The translations under genes were made by a program, and so were the position numbers. This document shows, in pieces, positions 19,927 to 30,074 of a stretch of 51,016 bases of DNA; within the stretch, counting starts at the first letter, position 1; each line of letters begins with the position of its first letter. The stretch is from NCBI GenBank assembly GCA_903926465.1, contig CAIYJE010000048.1, forward strand, positions 1-51,016. Direction: 5' to 3'. The notes under the pieces were generated by a model. That model saw only the letters and a list, made by a program, of their open reading frames with translations, ran no database searches and was not told where the DNA came from. The stretch comes from an uncultured Planctomycetales bacterium. GTDB taxonomy: Bacteria > Planctomycetota > Planctomycetia > Isosphaerales > Isosphaeraceae.

Positions 19927-21642
19927 ATGCAATCTGTGGCTTCTCGTCTGGCTCATGTCTTGGTCGTGCTGGTTGGTTTCGCTCCGCTGGAGGTGCATGC
20001 CCAGCAATCGGGTTCGATCAATGGCTTCGTGGATGAATACTTTCAAGCCTACTTTGACGCTCACCCCACGGCAGGCACCGCCGTGGGGTTGCACCAGTAT
20101 GATGCTCGGCTCGACGATCTTTCACGGGCCGCCATCGAAAAGCAAATTGGCACCCTGAAACAACTTCGTGAAACCCTCACCAGGATCGACCGCAAGACCC
20201 TGGCCTTTGATGATGCGATCGATCTTGAGGCCCTCGACGGAAAGATTCAGGGGGAACTGCTTGATCTGGATACGCTCAAGGTCTGGCAGATCAATCCGAT
20301 GGGCTATGCCAGCCTACCTGGCGAGGCGATTGACGGGCTGATCAAGCGAGACTTTGCGCCGGCCGCAGAGCGACTCAAAGCCGTGATCGCGCGTGAGCAG
20401 GCGATTCCTGCACTCTTTCAGGCCGCGCGGGCCAATGTGATCAACCCGCCCAAAGAGTTCACCGACCTGGCGATTCGGATGGCAAAGGGTTCGGTTGGCT
20501 TCTTTGCAAAGGATGTGGCGAAGTGGGGGAAAACGGCTGCCGGACCAGATGCCAAGCTAAGTCAGGAATTTGAAGCCGCCAATGCGGGAGTGGTCTCCGC
20601 GCTCAAAGAGTTTGTGAGTTGGCTAGAGACGGACCTCAAGCCTCGGTCTAACGGGGTCTATGCCATTGGCGCAGACAACTTCTTGAAGAAGCTTGATCAT
20701 GAGGAGATGGTCCGATTGCCTCTGGCCGAACTTCTGGCCAAGGGAGAGGCGAACCTGGACAAAGATTACCAAGCGTTCGTCAAGACAGCCGGTCAGATTA
20801 ACGGCACCAAGTCGCCCCGAGACGTGATGCACTTGCTGGAAGCCGAGCATCCCACGGCCGAGGACCTGATCCCTTCGGTCAGGCGCTCGGTGGAGGCGGC
20901 CCGGCAGTTCCTGGTTGAAAAACAGATCATCACCATTCCTTCCGAGGTCCGCTGCCGGATTGAGGAAACTCCTCCGTACGCCCGCTCGGGTGGGTTTGCG
21001 TCCATGGATACCCCAGGCCCCTATGAGACCAACGCCACCGAGGCGTTTTATTACGTGACCCCGGTTGAGGCAGACTGGACCGCCGAGCATCAAGAAGAAC
21101 ATCTTCGCCTGTTCAATCCACCGGTGGTTGCGCTTATCAACGTGCATGAGGCCTATCCCGGCCATTACTTGCAGTTTCTGTATGCACCTCGGTTCCCCAC
21201 CAAGGTGCGTAAGCTGATCTCTTGCGGCACCAACGTTGAAGGCTGGGCCCATTACACCGAGCAGATGATGGTGGACCAAGGGTTTGGCGCGGATGATCCC
21301 AAGATTCGGTTGGCCCAGCTTCAGGAAGCGCTTTTGCGTGACTGTCGCTATGTGGCCGGCATCAAAATTCACACGGCGGGCTGGACCGTGGAGCAGGCCG
21401 CCAAGTTATTTGAGGAGAAGGGGTTCCAGGAACCGGCCAATGCTTATGAAGAGGCCCGCCGAGGTGCCTATAACCCCACCTACCTGTACTACACGTTTGG
21501 CAAGCTGGAAATTCTTCAGCTTCGAGATGAATACCTGATGCGGAAGCCAGGCGCGACCCTGAAAGATTTCCACAACGCATTTGTGACTACCGGCGGCTTG
21601 CCACTTCCCCTGGTGCGCAAGATCTTGTTCCGCGCGCCTTAA
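19927..21642 (+). CDS. DUF885 family exported protein, probable zinc peptidase-like
   Basis: A 571-aa protein of the DUF885 family. A signal peptide is seen at 1-25 ('HVLVVLVGFAPLEVHAQ'), so it is exported. The family's metal-site motif 'HEAYPGH' is at about 407-413, with 'EGWAHYTEQ' at about 438, giving a His-Glu...His plus distal Glu arrangement like zincin-type metallopeptidases. The substrate is unknown; related proteins are annotated as putative carboxypeptidases. The Met at 19927 is preceded by CGGAG eight bases away and gives the signal peptide; the open frame extends to 19822 without support. It lies between rpoB and rpoC, on the opposite strand to them. Confidence 0.87.
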   Translation: MQSVASRLAHVLVVLVGFAPLEVHAQQSGSINGFVDEYFQAYFDAHPTAGTAVGLHQYDARLDDLSRAAIEKQIGTLKQLRETLTRIDRKTLAFDDAIDLEALDGKIQGELLDLDTLKVWQINPMGYASLPGEAIDGLIKRDFAPAAERLKAVIAREQAIPALFQAARANVINPPKEFTDLAIRMAKGSVGFFAKDVAKWGKTAAGPDAKLSQEFEAANAGVVSALKEFVSWLETDLKPRSNGVYAIGADNFLKKLDHEEMVRLPLAELLAKGEANLDKDYQAFVKTAGQINGTKSPRDVMHLLEAEHPTAEDLIPSVRRSVEAARQFLVEKQIITIPSEVRCRIEETPPYARSGGFASMDTPGPYETNATEAFYYVTPVEADWTAEHQEEHLRLFNPPVVALINVHEAYPGHYLQFLYAPRFPTKVRKLISCGTNVEGWAHYTEQMMVDQGFGADDPKIRLAQLQEALLRDCRYVAGIKIHTAGWTVEQAAKLFEEKGFQEPANAYEEARRGAYNPTYLYYTFGKLEILQLRDEYLMRKPGATLKDFHNAFVTTGGLPLPLVRKILFRAP

Positions 21643-21662
21643 GGCGAGAATGAGAAATTCTT

Positions 21663-21842
21663 ACCACAGAGACCCAGAGGACACGCAGAGGAAAGAGGAT
21701 GGGAGCTCGATGAACGAGAAAACCATGGAATCGAAGAAACCTGGTAGGAACCCTGTTCCATTCCAGGCGATCTTAACCTTATGGCATCATTTCTCGTCCA
21801 TCTCTCGCTTTCTCCTCTCACGGTTCTCTATGTCTCTGTGGT
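21663..21842. repeat. 180-bp element with terminal inverted repeats (CACAGAGAC type)
   Basis: The left end reads ACCACAGAGACCCAGAGGAC and the right end, reversed, reads ACCACAGAGACATAGAGAAC; the similarity continues loosely as purine-rich GAGGAAAGAGG / GAGAGGAGAAAG. Similar CACAGAGACACAGAG intergenic repeats are widespread in PVC and other bacterial genomes. The 100-bp centre encodes nothing recognisable. The element sits between the convergent 3' ends of the DUF885 and cytochrome genes, with A6 just outside the right end. It looks like a MITE-like or REP-like element. Confidence 0.75.
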
Positions 21843-21866
21843 GAAAAAACTCTTTCCTTGAACGGC

Positions 21867-24800
21867 TCACTTCCCGTCAGTTGGCGGTTTGGTGAGCAGG
21901 AACGTCATCAGGTCGCGGATCTGGGTCTCGGTGAGCCCCTCCAGCAACTTCTCGGGCATGACCGATGTTTGGGAAGGGGCAAGTTCCGAGACCTGGTTGC
22001 GCGGCACGGAGATCACCTTGCCATCGGCCCCGCCAATCTTGAGCTCATCGTCGGTTGAGCCGCTGAGCACACCGGTGAGAATTTGCCCGTTCTCTAGTTC
22101 AACCACATAAGACAGAAAGTCTGGGTTAATCGCCACGCTCGGTTGCTGGATATCTTTCATCACCGATGCGTAATCGCGGTGGATCACGTTTGATAGGTCG
22201 GGGCCAATCTTTCCCCCCGCGCCTCGCATGGTGTGACAAGCCACGCAGTTCTGCTTGCTACCCAGGAATAGCTCTTTGCCTGCGTCCCAATTGCCGCCGG
22301 CAATCTCCTGGATCTCGGCAGGTGGTTCGGAGAGATCGGTGGGTGTGACCCAGGGCATCAGGATGCGCCGAAGTGGGAGCGCACGCGGGCGAGGGTCTTC
22401 GGACGTGCTCCAGGTGACAGACAGGGTTAGTGGGTTGGCACTGGTGTTCAAAGTGAGTGTAAACGGGATTAGCGGCTCAGTTGTGGAAGATGCGGTGAGC
22501 CGGGCCGATGTTGCACTTACTGCCTCCGCGCGGCCGGGAGCGGTTGCCGATAAGGTCAGCGGTGCGCCAGTCGAGAACTCGACACGGACAATCTCGGGCG
22601 GATACTCGTAGTCGAGTTTGGAGCCCGGTTGCACGGCCGGGTGGAGCATCGAACGCAGGTCGAGCTGGCCAGACAGCGTCAGCACGCCCGCCTGATCCAC
22701 CAAGGAACGCAGGCGTGTGTGTGGCTCACTTCTGGAGGTGAGTTCGGTGGAGACGTTCCAGTCTGGGTGTGGTAACCAGCCAGACCAGGTTTCGGATCTG
22801 TTTGTGGACTGCCAGTTTGCCTGGATTCCGGTGAGGTCAAAGCCCAGGTCCAGACCGCTGGATCTGGGTAAGAGGTGCCTGGCTTCGTCTCCGGCCGCGC
22901 TGGGGAACGGCAAGGTAACGGAGAAGGATGCGGCGGCGGTTCGGGCTGGTGTCCGGATCAGGATTGAGCGGCCGTTCTGGCCGAGTGCGGTGGAGAGCAC
23001 GGGCAACTCATAGCGGGGGGTGGCACCCTGGCGCTGGACCACGGCGTAGCCGGGACGCAGGCGTTCGAAGCGATCGCCGGCGGCCACGTACTGGCCCGCC
23101 TCAATGTGGGTTCCTGGCTGGAGATTCTTCCAGTCCTCGGGCTTCAGTGGCTTGTCAAACTCGACCCAGGTTTCGGTGGGTGATGCCGCCCAGGTGGCCA
23201 CCGGTTGAGGCGCAGTCGGATCGACATAAGAGAATTTGAACAGGCGACCTCGGCCGCCAGGCCCGCTGCCCCAGTCGGGGTCTCCGGTATGGCCGGCCAC
23301 CAGCAGATCTCCGGCCGGTGCCAGGGCCACATCTACGGGCAGTAATGCCATGCAGGCAATGATCTGGTTCTGGGCGACGTAGCCTGCCGGTGTTTTGACC
23401 AGCTTGGTGCGAAACAGCTTGCCGCGAGACTCGCCCGTTACCATGGCGTCTCCCGCCCAGAATGCTGGCCCCCAGGTGGCTGATTGGGCTGCCAGCGGTT
23501 CGTTGAACCGGAAGCCACAGGTAGACTGGTGCTGGGGGGCGTAGTCAAACACGCTGGGCTCGTCGATCACGCTGGGAAGGAGCCTGGGATGCCGTGGGGG
23601 GAAGCCGTAATGCCTGCCCGTTTGGATCTGCAGAAGTTCATCGAACGGGTTCCCGTTGGGCAGCCAGGTGGCCCCTTCCTGGTCGGTGGCAAACAGGTCG
23701 CCATGCCGGTTGAACTGCATGGACGTCAGGTAGCGAACTCCGCTCACCACCACCTCGGGCCGAGTTGACCCGGGGGCAAACTTCAAAACGGCCCCTGCCG
23801 TCTGCCTCAGGTCGTACCGTGACGTTACTCCCTGCGCGTTCTCATCGCCGGGTTTGGGTGGTTTGCCGTCTGACCCGGCCAGCATGTACGGGTGAAAGGT
23901 GTTCAGGCTGCCGGTGCTCGTATAAATGGTGCCATCGGTTCCAATGGCCAGGCCCAGGCCGCCGCTCACCCGGCGCGCGTCCAGCAGTGCTTCGGGGACA
24001 TGGGGATCTTGCCAGTTCGCCACCACTTGCTCGCGGTCGGGCACACCGTCACCGTTGGTATCTTCATATCTGGAGATCTGGTGACGGCGCACCACAAACA
24101 ACGCACCGTCATGGAACGCCATCCCCAGTGGGTAATCTTCGCTCTTCTGGTCGCGGAACGTGGTGACCGTGTCTTCCAGGCCATCGCCGTTCGTATCTTG
24201 CAACAGGTGCAAGCGGCCGTCATAACCGGCAACAAACAGCCGGCCGTCGGGAGCGTAGGTCAGGTTGTTGATGTTTGTCAAATCGACCGGTAGTTCACGC
24301 ACCGCGAAGCCTGGCACCAACATCTGCACGGCAGGGGCATCGGCCGGGACGATTGGCCGGCCAACACGGATGACCGAGCCGATGGCCTCGGGCTTTGGTT
24401 CATACTTGCGCTGGAGGTAGGTTTCAACGGTGGCCAGTTCGGCGTCTGGGAGGGTTCGATCAAAGATGAGGACTTCGGCAATTCGACCGCGGAAGAACTG
24501 CTGGACGAACGGCGTTTCAGCGGGAGTTGGCCCGTAGCGGTTGAAGCGGGCCCCGATGGTGAGTTCCTCCATGGCAATGGTGCCGTCTCCTCGATCACGG
24601 GTTCCCTGAGGGGAGCCATCGAAGCGAGCCTCGGTGCCGGCGGGCCCCGGCCGGGTGCGTAGGCTGACCACGTGGAACCGGCCGAACGGAACATCGGATT
24701 TCATCAGGTTGACTGCGCCCGGCTGGCCGATCCCTTCCACGCTGAGGGTCGACCAAGATTCGGCGGCCTGCCCACCCAGGTCCAGGTTCAGGCCAGTCAT

Positions 24801-25265
24801 GAAGTCGTCGCCGCCTGCCTTGCTCAGCGAAACGAAGGCGTTGAACTGGCCGTCATTGGAAGCTGGTGCTGCCACCACTATCAAGGTGGCAGCTTGGGGT
24901 GCTGCCTCGGGCTTACCACCAGACCAGGCCAGGAAGTCGTCGCCATCGAAGCGGAGGGCCAAACCGTCCGCGCTTTGGTCCCAGGCCGGTCGGGCTGTTC
25001 GGCTCCGTTGCACCAGGTGCCGACCCTGGCCAGAGCGGTCGTGCCAGTAATCGACCCCCTGCCCTGCAACCAGCGGTTCCTGGCCTGCCTGGATTCGCTC
25101 GTCTTGTTCGGCGGCGGCATCGAGCCAGAGCCAGAGGCCATCCTTCATCGTCATGCGGGAGTCTGCCGGATGGGCCACAGGTTTAGACTCGACCGTCTGA
25201 GAGCGGCCGGAAGACCCGAAGCAGACGAGCAGAACGGCGGCAAGATTTCGATAGGGGCGGATCAT
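21867..25265 (-). CDS. Planctomycete membrane-bound dehydrogenase-type protein with LamG domain and C-terminal cytochrome c
   Basis: A 1132-aa exported protein with a signal sequence at 1-22. Residues about 40-300 form a LamG/concanavalin-like domain ('LWLWLDAAA', 'ARFNRYGP', 'RGRIAEVLIFDRTL'). Residues about 315-690 form a glucose-dehydrogenase-like propeller ('NLTYAPDGRLFVAGYDGRLH', 'DTNGDGLEDTV', 'SGGLGLAIGTDGTIYTSTGS'). A long beta-rich linker follows. The last 130 residues form a cytochrome c domain with a single haem site 'CVACH' at about 1007-1011 and a distal Met in 'SVMPEKL' near 1103. This is the PVC-type architecture, thought to oxidise carbohydrate-like substrates and pass electrons to a c haem; the actual substrate is unknown. 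Start 25265 ('MIRPYRNLAA') gives the signal peptide. It lies next downstream of rpoB but beyond rpoB's terminator. Confidence 0.88.
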   Translation of the reverse strand: MIRPYRNLAAVLLVCFGSSGRSQTVESKPVAHPADSRMTMKDGLWLWLDAAAEQDERIQAGQEPLVAGQGVDYWHDRSGQGRHLVQRSRTARPAWDQSADGLALRFDGDDFLAWSGGKPEAAPQAATLIVVAAPASNDGQFNAFVSLSKAGGDDFMTGLNLDLGGQAAESWSTLSVEGIGQPGAVNLMKSDVPFGRFHVVSLRTRPGPAGTEARFDGSPQGTRDRGDGTIAMEELTIGARFNRYGPTPAETPFVQQFFRGRIAEVLIFDRTLPDAELATVETYLQRKYEPKPEAIGSVIRVGRPIVPADAPAVQMLVPGFAVRELPVDLTNINNLTYAPDGRLFVAGYDGRLHLLQDTNGDGLEDTVTTFRDQKSEDYPLGMAFHDGALFVVRRHQISRYEDTNGDGVPDREQVVANWQDPHVPEALLDARRVSGGLGLAIGTDGTIYTSTGSLNTFHPYMLAGSDGKPPKPGDENAQGVTSRYDLRQTAGAVLKFAPGSTRPEVVVSGVRYLTSMQFNRHGDLFATDQEGATWLPNGNPFDELLQIQTGRHYGFPPRHPRLLPSVIDEPSVFDYAPQHQSTCGFRFNEPLAAQSATWGPAFWAGDAMVTGESRGKLFRTKLVKTPAGYVAQNQIIACMALLPVDVALAPAGDLLVAGHTGDPDWGSGPGGRGRLFKFSYVDPTAPQPVATWAASPTETWVEFDKPLKPEDWKNLQPGTHIEAGQYVAAGDRFERLRPGYAVVQRQGATPRYELPVLSTALGQNGRSILIRTPARTAAASFSVTLPFPSAAGDEARHLLPRSSGLDLGFDLTGIQANWQSTNRSETWSGWLPHPDWNVSTELTSRSEPHTRLRSLVDQAGVLTLSGQLDLRSMLHPAVQPGSKLDYEYPPEIVRVEFSTGAPLTLSATAPGRAEAVSATSARLTASSTTEPLIPFTLTLNTSANPLTLSVTWSTSEDPRPRALPLRRILMPWVTPTDLSEPPAEIQEIAGGNWDAGKELFLGSKQNCVACHTMRGAGGKIGPDLSNVIHRDYASVMKDIQQPSVAINPDFLSYVVELENGQILTGVLSGSTDDELKIGGADGKVISVPRNQVSELAPSQTSVMPEKLLEGLTETQIRDLMTFLLTKPPTDGK

Positions 25266-25379
25266 GAACGGGTTCACCCAGCGCGCAAGGTTGAGATTCT
25301 GAGTCTTCAATGATTCAGGCTGATAGCATTCAAGATGCCGATGGAGGTGGGCCAGAGGCCGGTGGCCAGTCATCCCCGC

Positions 25380-25401
25380 GTAGCGTCATAGTAGCGTCAT
25401 A
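25380..25401. repeat. Two tandem copies of an 11-bp sequence
   Basis: GTAGCGTCATA occurs twice in direct succession (25380-25390 and 25391-25401), between the rpoB terminator and the cytochrome gene. It could be an operator for the latter or chance duplication. Confidence 0.6.
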
Positions 25402-25429
25402 CGACAGATTGGATCGTAGCCGATCTGGG

Positions 25430-25476
25430 AACAAGAAAAAACGGCGACAACCCTCGATTGAGGAGTGTCGCCGTTT
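25430..25476 (-). terminator. Strong intrinsic terminator of rpoB
   Basis: On the minus strand AAACGGCGACA (25476-25466) pairs with TGTCGCCGTTT (25449-25439), the loop including a further small stem CTC/GAG, followed by TTTTCTTG. It starts 38 bases after the rpoB stop codon and should end most rpoB transcripts. Confidence 0.92.
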
Positions 25477-25514
25477 GCATGGATCTCAAGATTTCGAGCC
25501 GGTCTAGGAGTCGG

Positions 25515-28500
25515 TCAGATGCGCTTCTTTTCAAGCTGCATGTTGAGCCCGAGGCCGCGGATTTCGTTGGTGAGCACGTCGAAGCTGGCAGGCGTGCCGG
25601 CTTCCAGGGTGTTCTCACCTTTGACCATGCTCTCGTAAATCTTGGTACGACCTTCGACGTCGTCGCTCTTCACGGTGAGGAGTTCCTGAAGGATGTAGGC
25701 GGCGCCATAGGCTTCTAGCGCCCACACTTCCATTTCCCCGAACCGCTGACCGCCGAACCGGGCCTTACCACCCAGCGGCTGCTGGGTGATGAGGCTGTAG
25801 GGGCCGGTCGCACGAGCGTGAATCTTGTCATCAACCAGGTGGTGGAGCTTCAACATGTAGATGTAGCCCACGGTCACCTTTTGATCAAACGCCGCCCCGG
25901 TGCGGCCGTCGAAGAGCATGGCTTTCCCGTTCTCAGGCAGGCCTGCATCTTTGAGGCACTGATGAATCGTGCTTTCATCGGCACCATCGAAGACCGGGCA
26001 GACAGCCTGGAATCCAAGAATGGAGGCAGCCCATCCCAGGTGGGTTTCCAGAATCTGACCGACATTCATACGGCTGGGCACACCCAGCGGGTTGAGCATG
26101 ATCTCGATCGGGGTGCCGTCTTCGAGGAACGGCATATCTTCTTCAGGCATGATTTTGGAGATCACGCCCTTGTTGCCGTGGCGGCCGGCCATCTTGTCAC
26201 CCACCGAGATCACTCGTTTGGTGGCCACGTAGATCTTGACCATCTGGAGCACGCCGGATGGCAGCTCGTCGCCCCGCTTCATGCTGTTGAGCTTGCGATC
26301 ACGTTCGTCACGGAGCGCTTCGATTCGTGGGCTGAACTGGCGGATGATCTTGCGGGCTTCCTCAACCACGGCGGGGCTGCGGAGGTCCAGCTTCTCGAGT
26401 TTGAACGATTCGCTTTCCTCGGCGAGCTTGACGACCTCTTTGTCCTTGCCGTAAGGCTTGCCGGTGTCCGGGTTGTTCAGAGGTCCGTCAATAATCGCTT
26501 CCAGGGCGGCGATCATCTCACGGTACTCGTCGGCAACCTTCTGGCTCTCGGCTGTTTCAACATCTTTGAGTTCCTTCTCGAAGGCCTTACGCTCTTCTTC
26601 AGAAAGACTCATCCGGCGGCTGAACCGCTGGGTGTTGATTACAATGCCTTCAACGCCCGAAGGTACCTCAAGACTATCGTTCTTGACGTCTTCACCAGCA
26701 CGCCCAAAGATTGCGTGCAGCAGTTTCTCTTCGGGGGTCAGTTCGCTCTTGCTCTTGGGAGCAACCTTACCAACCAGGATGTCGCCCGGCTTGACGTAGG
26801 TGCCAATCCGCACAATGCCGTTGTCGTCCAGGTTGCGAAGCGCCTTCTCGGAAACGTTGGGAATATCACGGGTGAATTCCTCACGACCGAGCTTGGTCTC
26901 GCGGATTTCGATCTCGAATTCCTCGATGTGAATCGAGGTGTAGACGTCCTGCTTCACCAGCTTTTCGTTGATGATGATGGCGTCTTCGAAGTTGTAACCA
27001 TCCCAGGCCATGAAGCCAACCAACACGTTTCGACCGAGAGCCAGTTCACCCTTGAAGGTGGCGGCACCGTCGGCCAGAAGATCGCCCGGTTTGACATGCT
27101 GACCCACCGACACGGTCGGCTTCTGGTTCAGGCAGGTGCGCTCGTTGAGGCCTACATACTTACGAAGTTTGTAGGTCGTGGTGTCATCAATCACAATGCG
27201 GGTGGCATCGACGAAGGTCACGGTGCCTTCGACTTGGCTCTTGACCACCATACCACTGTTGATGGCCACAGCCCGTTCCAGGCCCGTGGCAACAATCGGT
27301 GGTTCGGCGATCAGCAGCGGAACGGCCTGCCTCTGCATATTCGAACCCATCAACGCCCGGTTGGCGTCGTCATGCTCCAGGAACGGAATCAGACCGGCCG
27401 AAACGCCAACCATTTGCTTGGGGCTGATGTCGACGTACTGAATCTGATCCACGGTGCTGGTGACGAAGTCAGTCTGGAACCGTGCTGTGATGCTGGTTCC
27501 CTTGAGAACGCCCTGATCATCGCGGGGCGCGTCGGCCGGAGCTACGTAATAATCGGCTTCTTCATCGGCACGCATCTGGAGCACTTCTTCGCCCGGTTTC
27601 CCCTTCTTGATCTCTCGATAAGGGGTGACCAGGAAACCGTACTCATCCACGCCGCCGTAGATGCCCAGCGAGCTGATCAGACCGATGTTCGTCCCTTCCG
27701 GGGTTTCAATCGGGCAAATACGGCCGTAGTGCGAAATGTGAACGTCTCGCACTTCGAAGCCGGCTCGTTTTCGGTTCAAACCACCAGGGCCCAGCGCAGA
27801 CAGACGACGCTCGTGCGTCAACTGTGCCAGAGGATTGGTCTGGTCCACCACTTGGGAGAGTTCACCACGGCCGAAGAAGTATTCAATGGCCGCGCTGATG
27901 CTCTTGGGATTGATCAGTGAGCGAGGAGTCATATCCTCGGCGTCTTTGAGGCTCATTCGCTCCTGAACGGTCCGGCGGAGCTTGAGGAAGCCTTTGCGCA
28001 GTTCATCGGCGGCCAGTTCGTCAATGGTCCGGAGCCGGCGGTTACCGAGGTGGTCAATATCGTCGACCTGGCCAATCCCCTTGCGGAGATTGAGGATGTA
28101 TTTGATGGCATGGACGTAATCGAGAACGTCCAGGGTCATCCGATCTTCGGGGATCGAGAGGCTAAACTTCCGGTTGATCCGGAAGCGGCCCACCTTGCCC
28201 AGACGGTAGCGATTGGTGTCGAAAAACTTCTCGGAGAACAACTCACGAGCTTTTTCGAGCTGGGGAGGATTACCTGGGCGTAGCCGCTGGTAGATCCGGA
28301 GCAATGCGCTCTCATGGTCGCTCGTGGGATCCGCCTGCAGAGCCTGAAGAATCAGGGGGTCACGGGCGTCTTGAAGCACCTTGACGGTTCCGATGTTATT
28401 CTCAGACAGAATCTGAGCCATCGTCTTGGAGATGGTGGCTCCACTCTCAATCAGGACTTCGCCGGTTGTGGGATCAATGAAGTCACCACAGGCAATTTTA

Positions 28501-29279
28501 CCTTCGAGGTTGGTCGCAGATTCAGCGGTGCCGGTTTCGACCAATTCCGATTCGTAAAACGTCTCAAGAATGGCGTCGTCAGACGAGAAGGCCGGGCTCA
28601 TGGCCCTGAGCAGGGTCATCGCCGAGAACTTGCCCGACTGGTCAATCCGGACGTCCAGGGTGTCCTTCTTGGTGACCTGGAGTTCAATCCAGCTTCCCCG
28701 CTCGGGAATGATTCGGCAGGCGTGCAGACGCTTGTCGCCCGACTCGATCTCGACGACGAAATCCACACCGGGCGAACGGTGCAACTGGCTGACAACCACG
28801 CGTTCTGCGCCGTTGATGATGAACTCGCCACCGCCGATCATGATCGGCATATCACCCAGGTAGACCGATTCCTCGATGTCCTTGTCGCCCTTGTGGAGTT
28901 TCAACCAGACGTGGAGCGGCCGACCGTAGGAGAGGCGAAGCTGGCGGCACTCATCGGTGTCATAGCGGGGCTTGCCGAGGTCGTACCGAATATATTCAAG
29001 CCGCAGCTGCTTGTCATAGCTCTCGACCGGGAAGATCTCACGAAAAACCCCTTCAAGGCCCGAATCGAGACGATTTTCTGGCAAGGCTTCAGCCTGCAGG
29101 AAGCGGGCATAGCTCTCGGTCTGAATCTGAGTCAGGTCGGGAATTGGCCATTCGTCTTTAATTCGGCCAAAATTCTTGGGTGGCAGCGGAGTGATGCGTC
29201 GAACGGCCCTGGAAATGGGCTGTCCCGACATGTTCTTGACGCTCGCGTTGGCATTCGCATGAGGGGTCGTGCTGGACAT
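25515..29279 (-). CDS. rpoB: RNA polymerase beta subunit
   Basis: Second catalytic subunit of RNA polymerase, 1254 aa from the start chosen. All landmark segments are present: '[19 protein letters not shown]'-type fork region, the rifampicin pocket with '[20 protein letters not shown]' and '[18 protein letters not shown]', '[15 protein letters not shown]', and the C-terminal '[20 protein letters not shown]'. Residues matching E. coli Asp516, His526 and Ser531 are kept; the one matching Ser522 is Ala. AGGAG lies upstream of two adjacent ATGs; the second (29279) has the better spacing (7 bases), and the longer frame to 29339 overlaps the leader. It follows rplL after a 295-bp spacer with two hairpins, and is closed by a terminator rather than followed by rpoC. 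Confidence 0.98.
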   Translation of the reverse strand: MSSTTPHANANASVKNMSGQPISRAVRRITPLPPKNFGRIKDEWPIPDLTQIQTESYARFLQAEALPENRLDSGLEGVFREIFPVESYDKQLRLEYIRYDLGKPRYDTDECRQLRLSYGRPLHVWLKLHKGDKDIEESVYLGDMPIMIGGGEFIINGAERVVVSQLHRSPGVDFVVEIESGDKRLHACRIIPERGSWIELQVTKKDTLDVRIDQSGKFSAMTLLRAMSPAFSSDDAILETFYESELVETGTAESATNLEGKIACGDFIDPTTGEVLIESGATISKTMAQILSENNIGTVKVLQDARDPLILQALQADPTSDHESALLRIYQRLRPGNPPQLEKARELFSEKFFDTNRYRLGKVGRFRINRKFSLSIPEDRMTLDVLDYVHAIKYILNLRKGIGQVDDIDHLGNRRLRTIDELAADELRKGFLKLRRTVQERMSLKDAEDMTPRSLINPKSISAAIEYFFGRGELSQVVDQTNPLAQLTHERRLSALGPGGLNRKRAGFEVRDVHISHYGRICPIETPEGTNIGLISSLGIYGGVDEYGFLVTPYREIKKGKPGEEVLQMRADEEADYYVAPADAPRDDQGVLKGTSITARFQTDFVTSTVDQIQYVDISPKQMVGVSAGLIPFLEHDDANRALMGSNMQRQAVPLLIAEPPIVATGLERAVAINSGMVVKSQVEGTVTFVDATRIVIDDTTTYKLRKYVGLNERTCLNQKPTVSVGQHVKPGDLLADGAATFKGELALGRNVLVGFMAWDGYNFEDAIIINEKLVKQDVYTSIHIEEFEIEIRETKLGREEFTRDIPNVSEKALRNLDDNGIVRIGTYVKPGDILVGKVAPKSKSELTPEEKLLHAIFGRAGEDVKNDSLEVPSGVEGIVINTQRFSRRMSLSEEERKAFEKELKDVETAESQKVADEYREMIAALEAIIDGPLNNPDTGKPYGKDKEVVKLAEESESFKLEKLDLRSPAVVEEARKIIRQFSPRIEALRDERDRKLNSMKRGDELPSGVLQMVKIYVATKRVISVGDKMAGRHGNKGVISKIMPEEDMPFLEDGTPIEIMLNPLGVPSRMNVGQILETHLGWAASILGFQAVCPVFDGADESTIHQCLKDAGLPENGKAMLFDGRTGAAFDQKVTVGYIYMLKLHHLVDDKIHARATGPYSLITQQPLGGKARFGGQRFGEMEVWALEAYGAAYILQELLTVKSDDVEGRTKIYESMVKGENTLEAGTPASFDVLTNEIRGLGLNMQLEKKRI

Positions 29280-29470
29280 CATCTCGCTCCTCGGTGTGGA
29301 GTAGGCCGGCGCAACGCGGCGAGGTTTCGGGTCGTCCAAGTGACCCGATCAGGCTGAAAAATAGACAGGAGTGGAAAGAAGACTTCCCACAGCAACGCAA
29401 AGCGTTCCGGGGTGGAAAATCGATCCAGATCTGAAAATCAACGATCAAGGAGCCTGGCTACCAGTGATCG

Positions 29471-29510
29471 AACGCCGCGCCGCGAATCAAAAGAAATCGC
29501 GGTGCGGCGT
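29471..29510 (-). promoter_or_regulatory. Hairpin in the rplL-rpoB spacer (second of two)
   Basis: ACGCCGC-CCGCGA (29510-29497 on the minus strand) pairs with TCGCGG-GCGGCGT (29485-29472) with one mismatch and an 11-nt loop, giving a 13-pair GC-rich stem. No T tract follows. Its position between rplL and rpoB matches that of the attenuator/RNase III processing region known from E. coli. Confidence 0.5.
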
Positions 29511-29532
29511 GGATAGTTTTCGGAGACAGAAT

Positions 29533-29558
29533 CCGGCAGGTTCCGAAAAACCTGCCGG
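29533..29558 (-). promoter_or_regulatory. Hairpin just after rplL (possible attenuator)
   Basis: CCGGCAGGTT (29533-29542) and AACCTGCCGG (29549-29558) form a perfect ten-pair stem with a six-base loop, 17 bases after the rplL stop. The bases after it on the minus strand are ATTCTGTC, a weak T content, so partial termination lowering rpoB relative to L7/L12 is plausible but unproven. Confidence 0.55.
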
Positions 29559-29574
29559 AGATTGGCCAGAATCA

Positions 29575-29976
29575 TTACTTGACGGCGACAGTGGCGCCTG
29601 CTTCGGTCAGTTCTTTCTTCAGCTTCTCGGCGTCGTCCTTGGAGATGCCGGTCTTCACGGGCTTAGGAGCACCGTCAACCAGGTCCTTCGCTTCCTTCAG
29701 ACCCAGGCCAGTTGCGGCCCGAACCACCTTGATGACGTTGATCTTCTGAGCACCAGCGGCTTCGAGGATGACGTCAAATTCGGTCTTCTCAGCAGCGGCT
29801 TCGGTAGCCACAGCAGCGGCTGGAGCAGCCACGGCCACAGCAGCGGCAGCGGCCTTGATGCCGTGAACCTGCTCAAGATAATCGCCCAAGGCCTTGGCCT
29901 CGAGGACGGTCAGCTTGACGATGGACTCACCGAGGGTCTTGATGTTGTCAGCGAAGATAGCGGTTTCGGTCGACAT
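29575..29976 (-). CDS. rplL: 50S ribosomal protein L7/L12
   Basis: Stalk protein that recruits translational GTPases to the ribosome; 133 aa. The N-terminal dimerisation helix ('[17 protein letters not shown]') is followed by the Ala-rich hinge (about 42-62) and the conserved C-terminal domain ('[20 protein letters not shown]', '[19 protein letters not shown]', '[14 protein letters not shown]'). The hinge is somewhat longer than in E. coli. AGAGGA lies 11 bases before the ATG. It follows rplJ by 98 bp. Confidence 0.97.
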   Translation of the reverse strand: MSTETAIFADNIKTLGESIVKLTVLEAKALGDYLEQVHGIKAAAAAVAVAAPAAAVATEAAAEKTEFDVILEAAGAQKINVIKVVRAATGLGLKEAKDLVDGAPKPVKTGISKDDAEKLKKELTEAGATVAVK

Positions 29977-30074
29977 GGTTCAAAATTTCCTCTCAAAAAG
30001 GGTGCAATCGCACCCAGGAATCAGTTCAAAAAGACTCGATTATGCAAAGGATGAGGTCGACGGGTAGCCGGAGT

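Noticed and set aside
25818-27920. A 700-codon plus-strand open frame opposite rpoB, and another at 28314-29357
   Set aside because: Both are shadows of rpoB, with low-complexity His/Val/Asp-rich translation and no recognisable motif.
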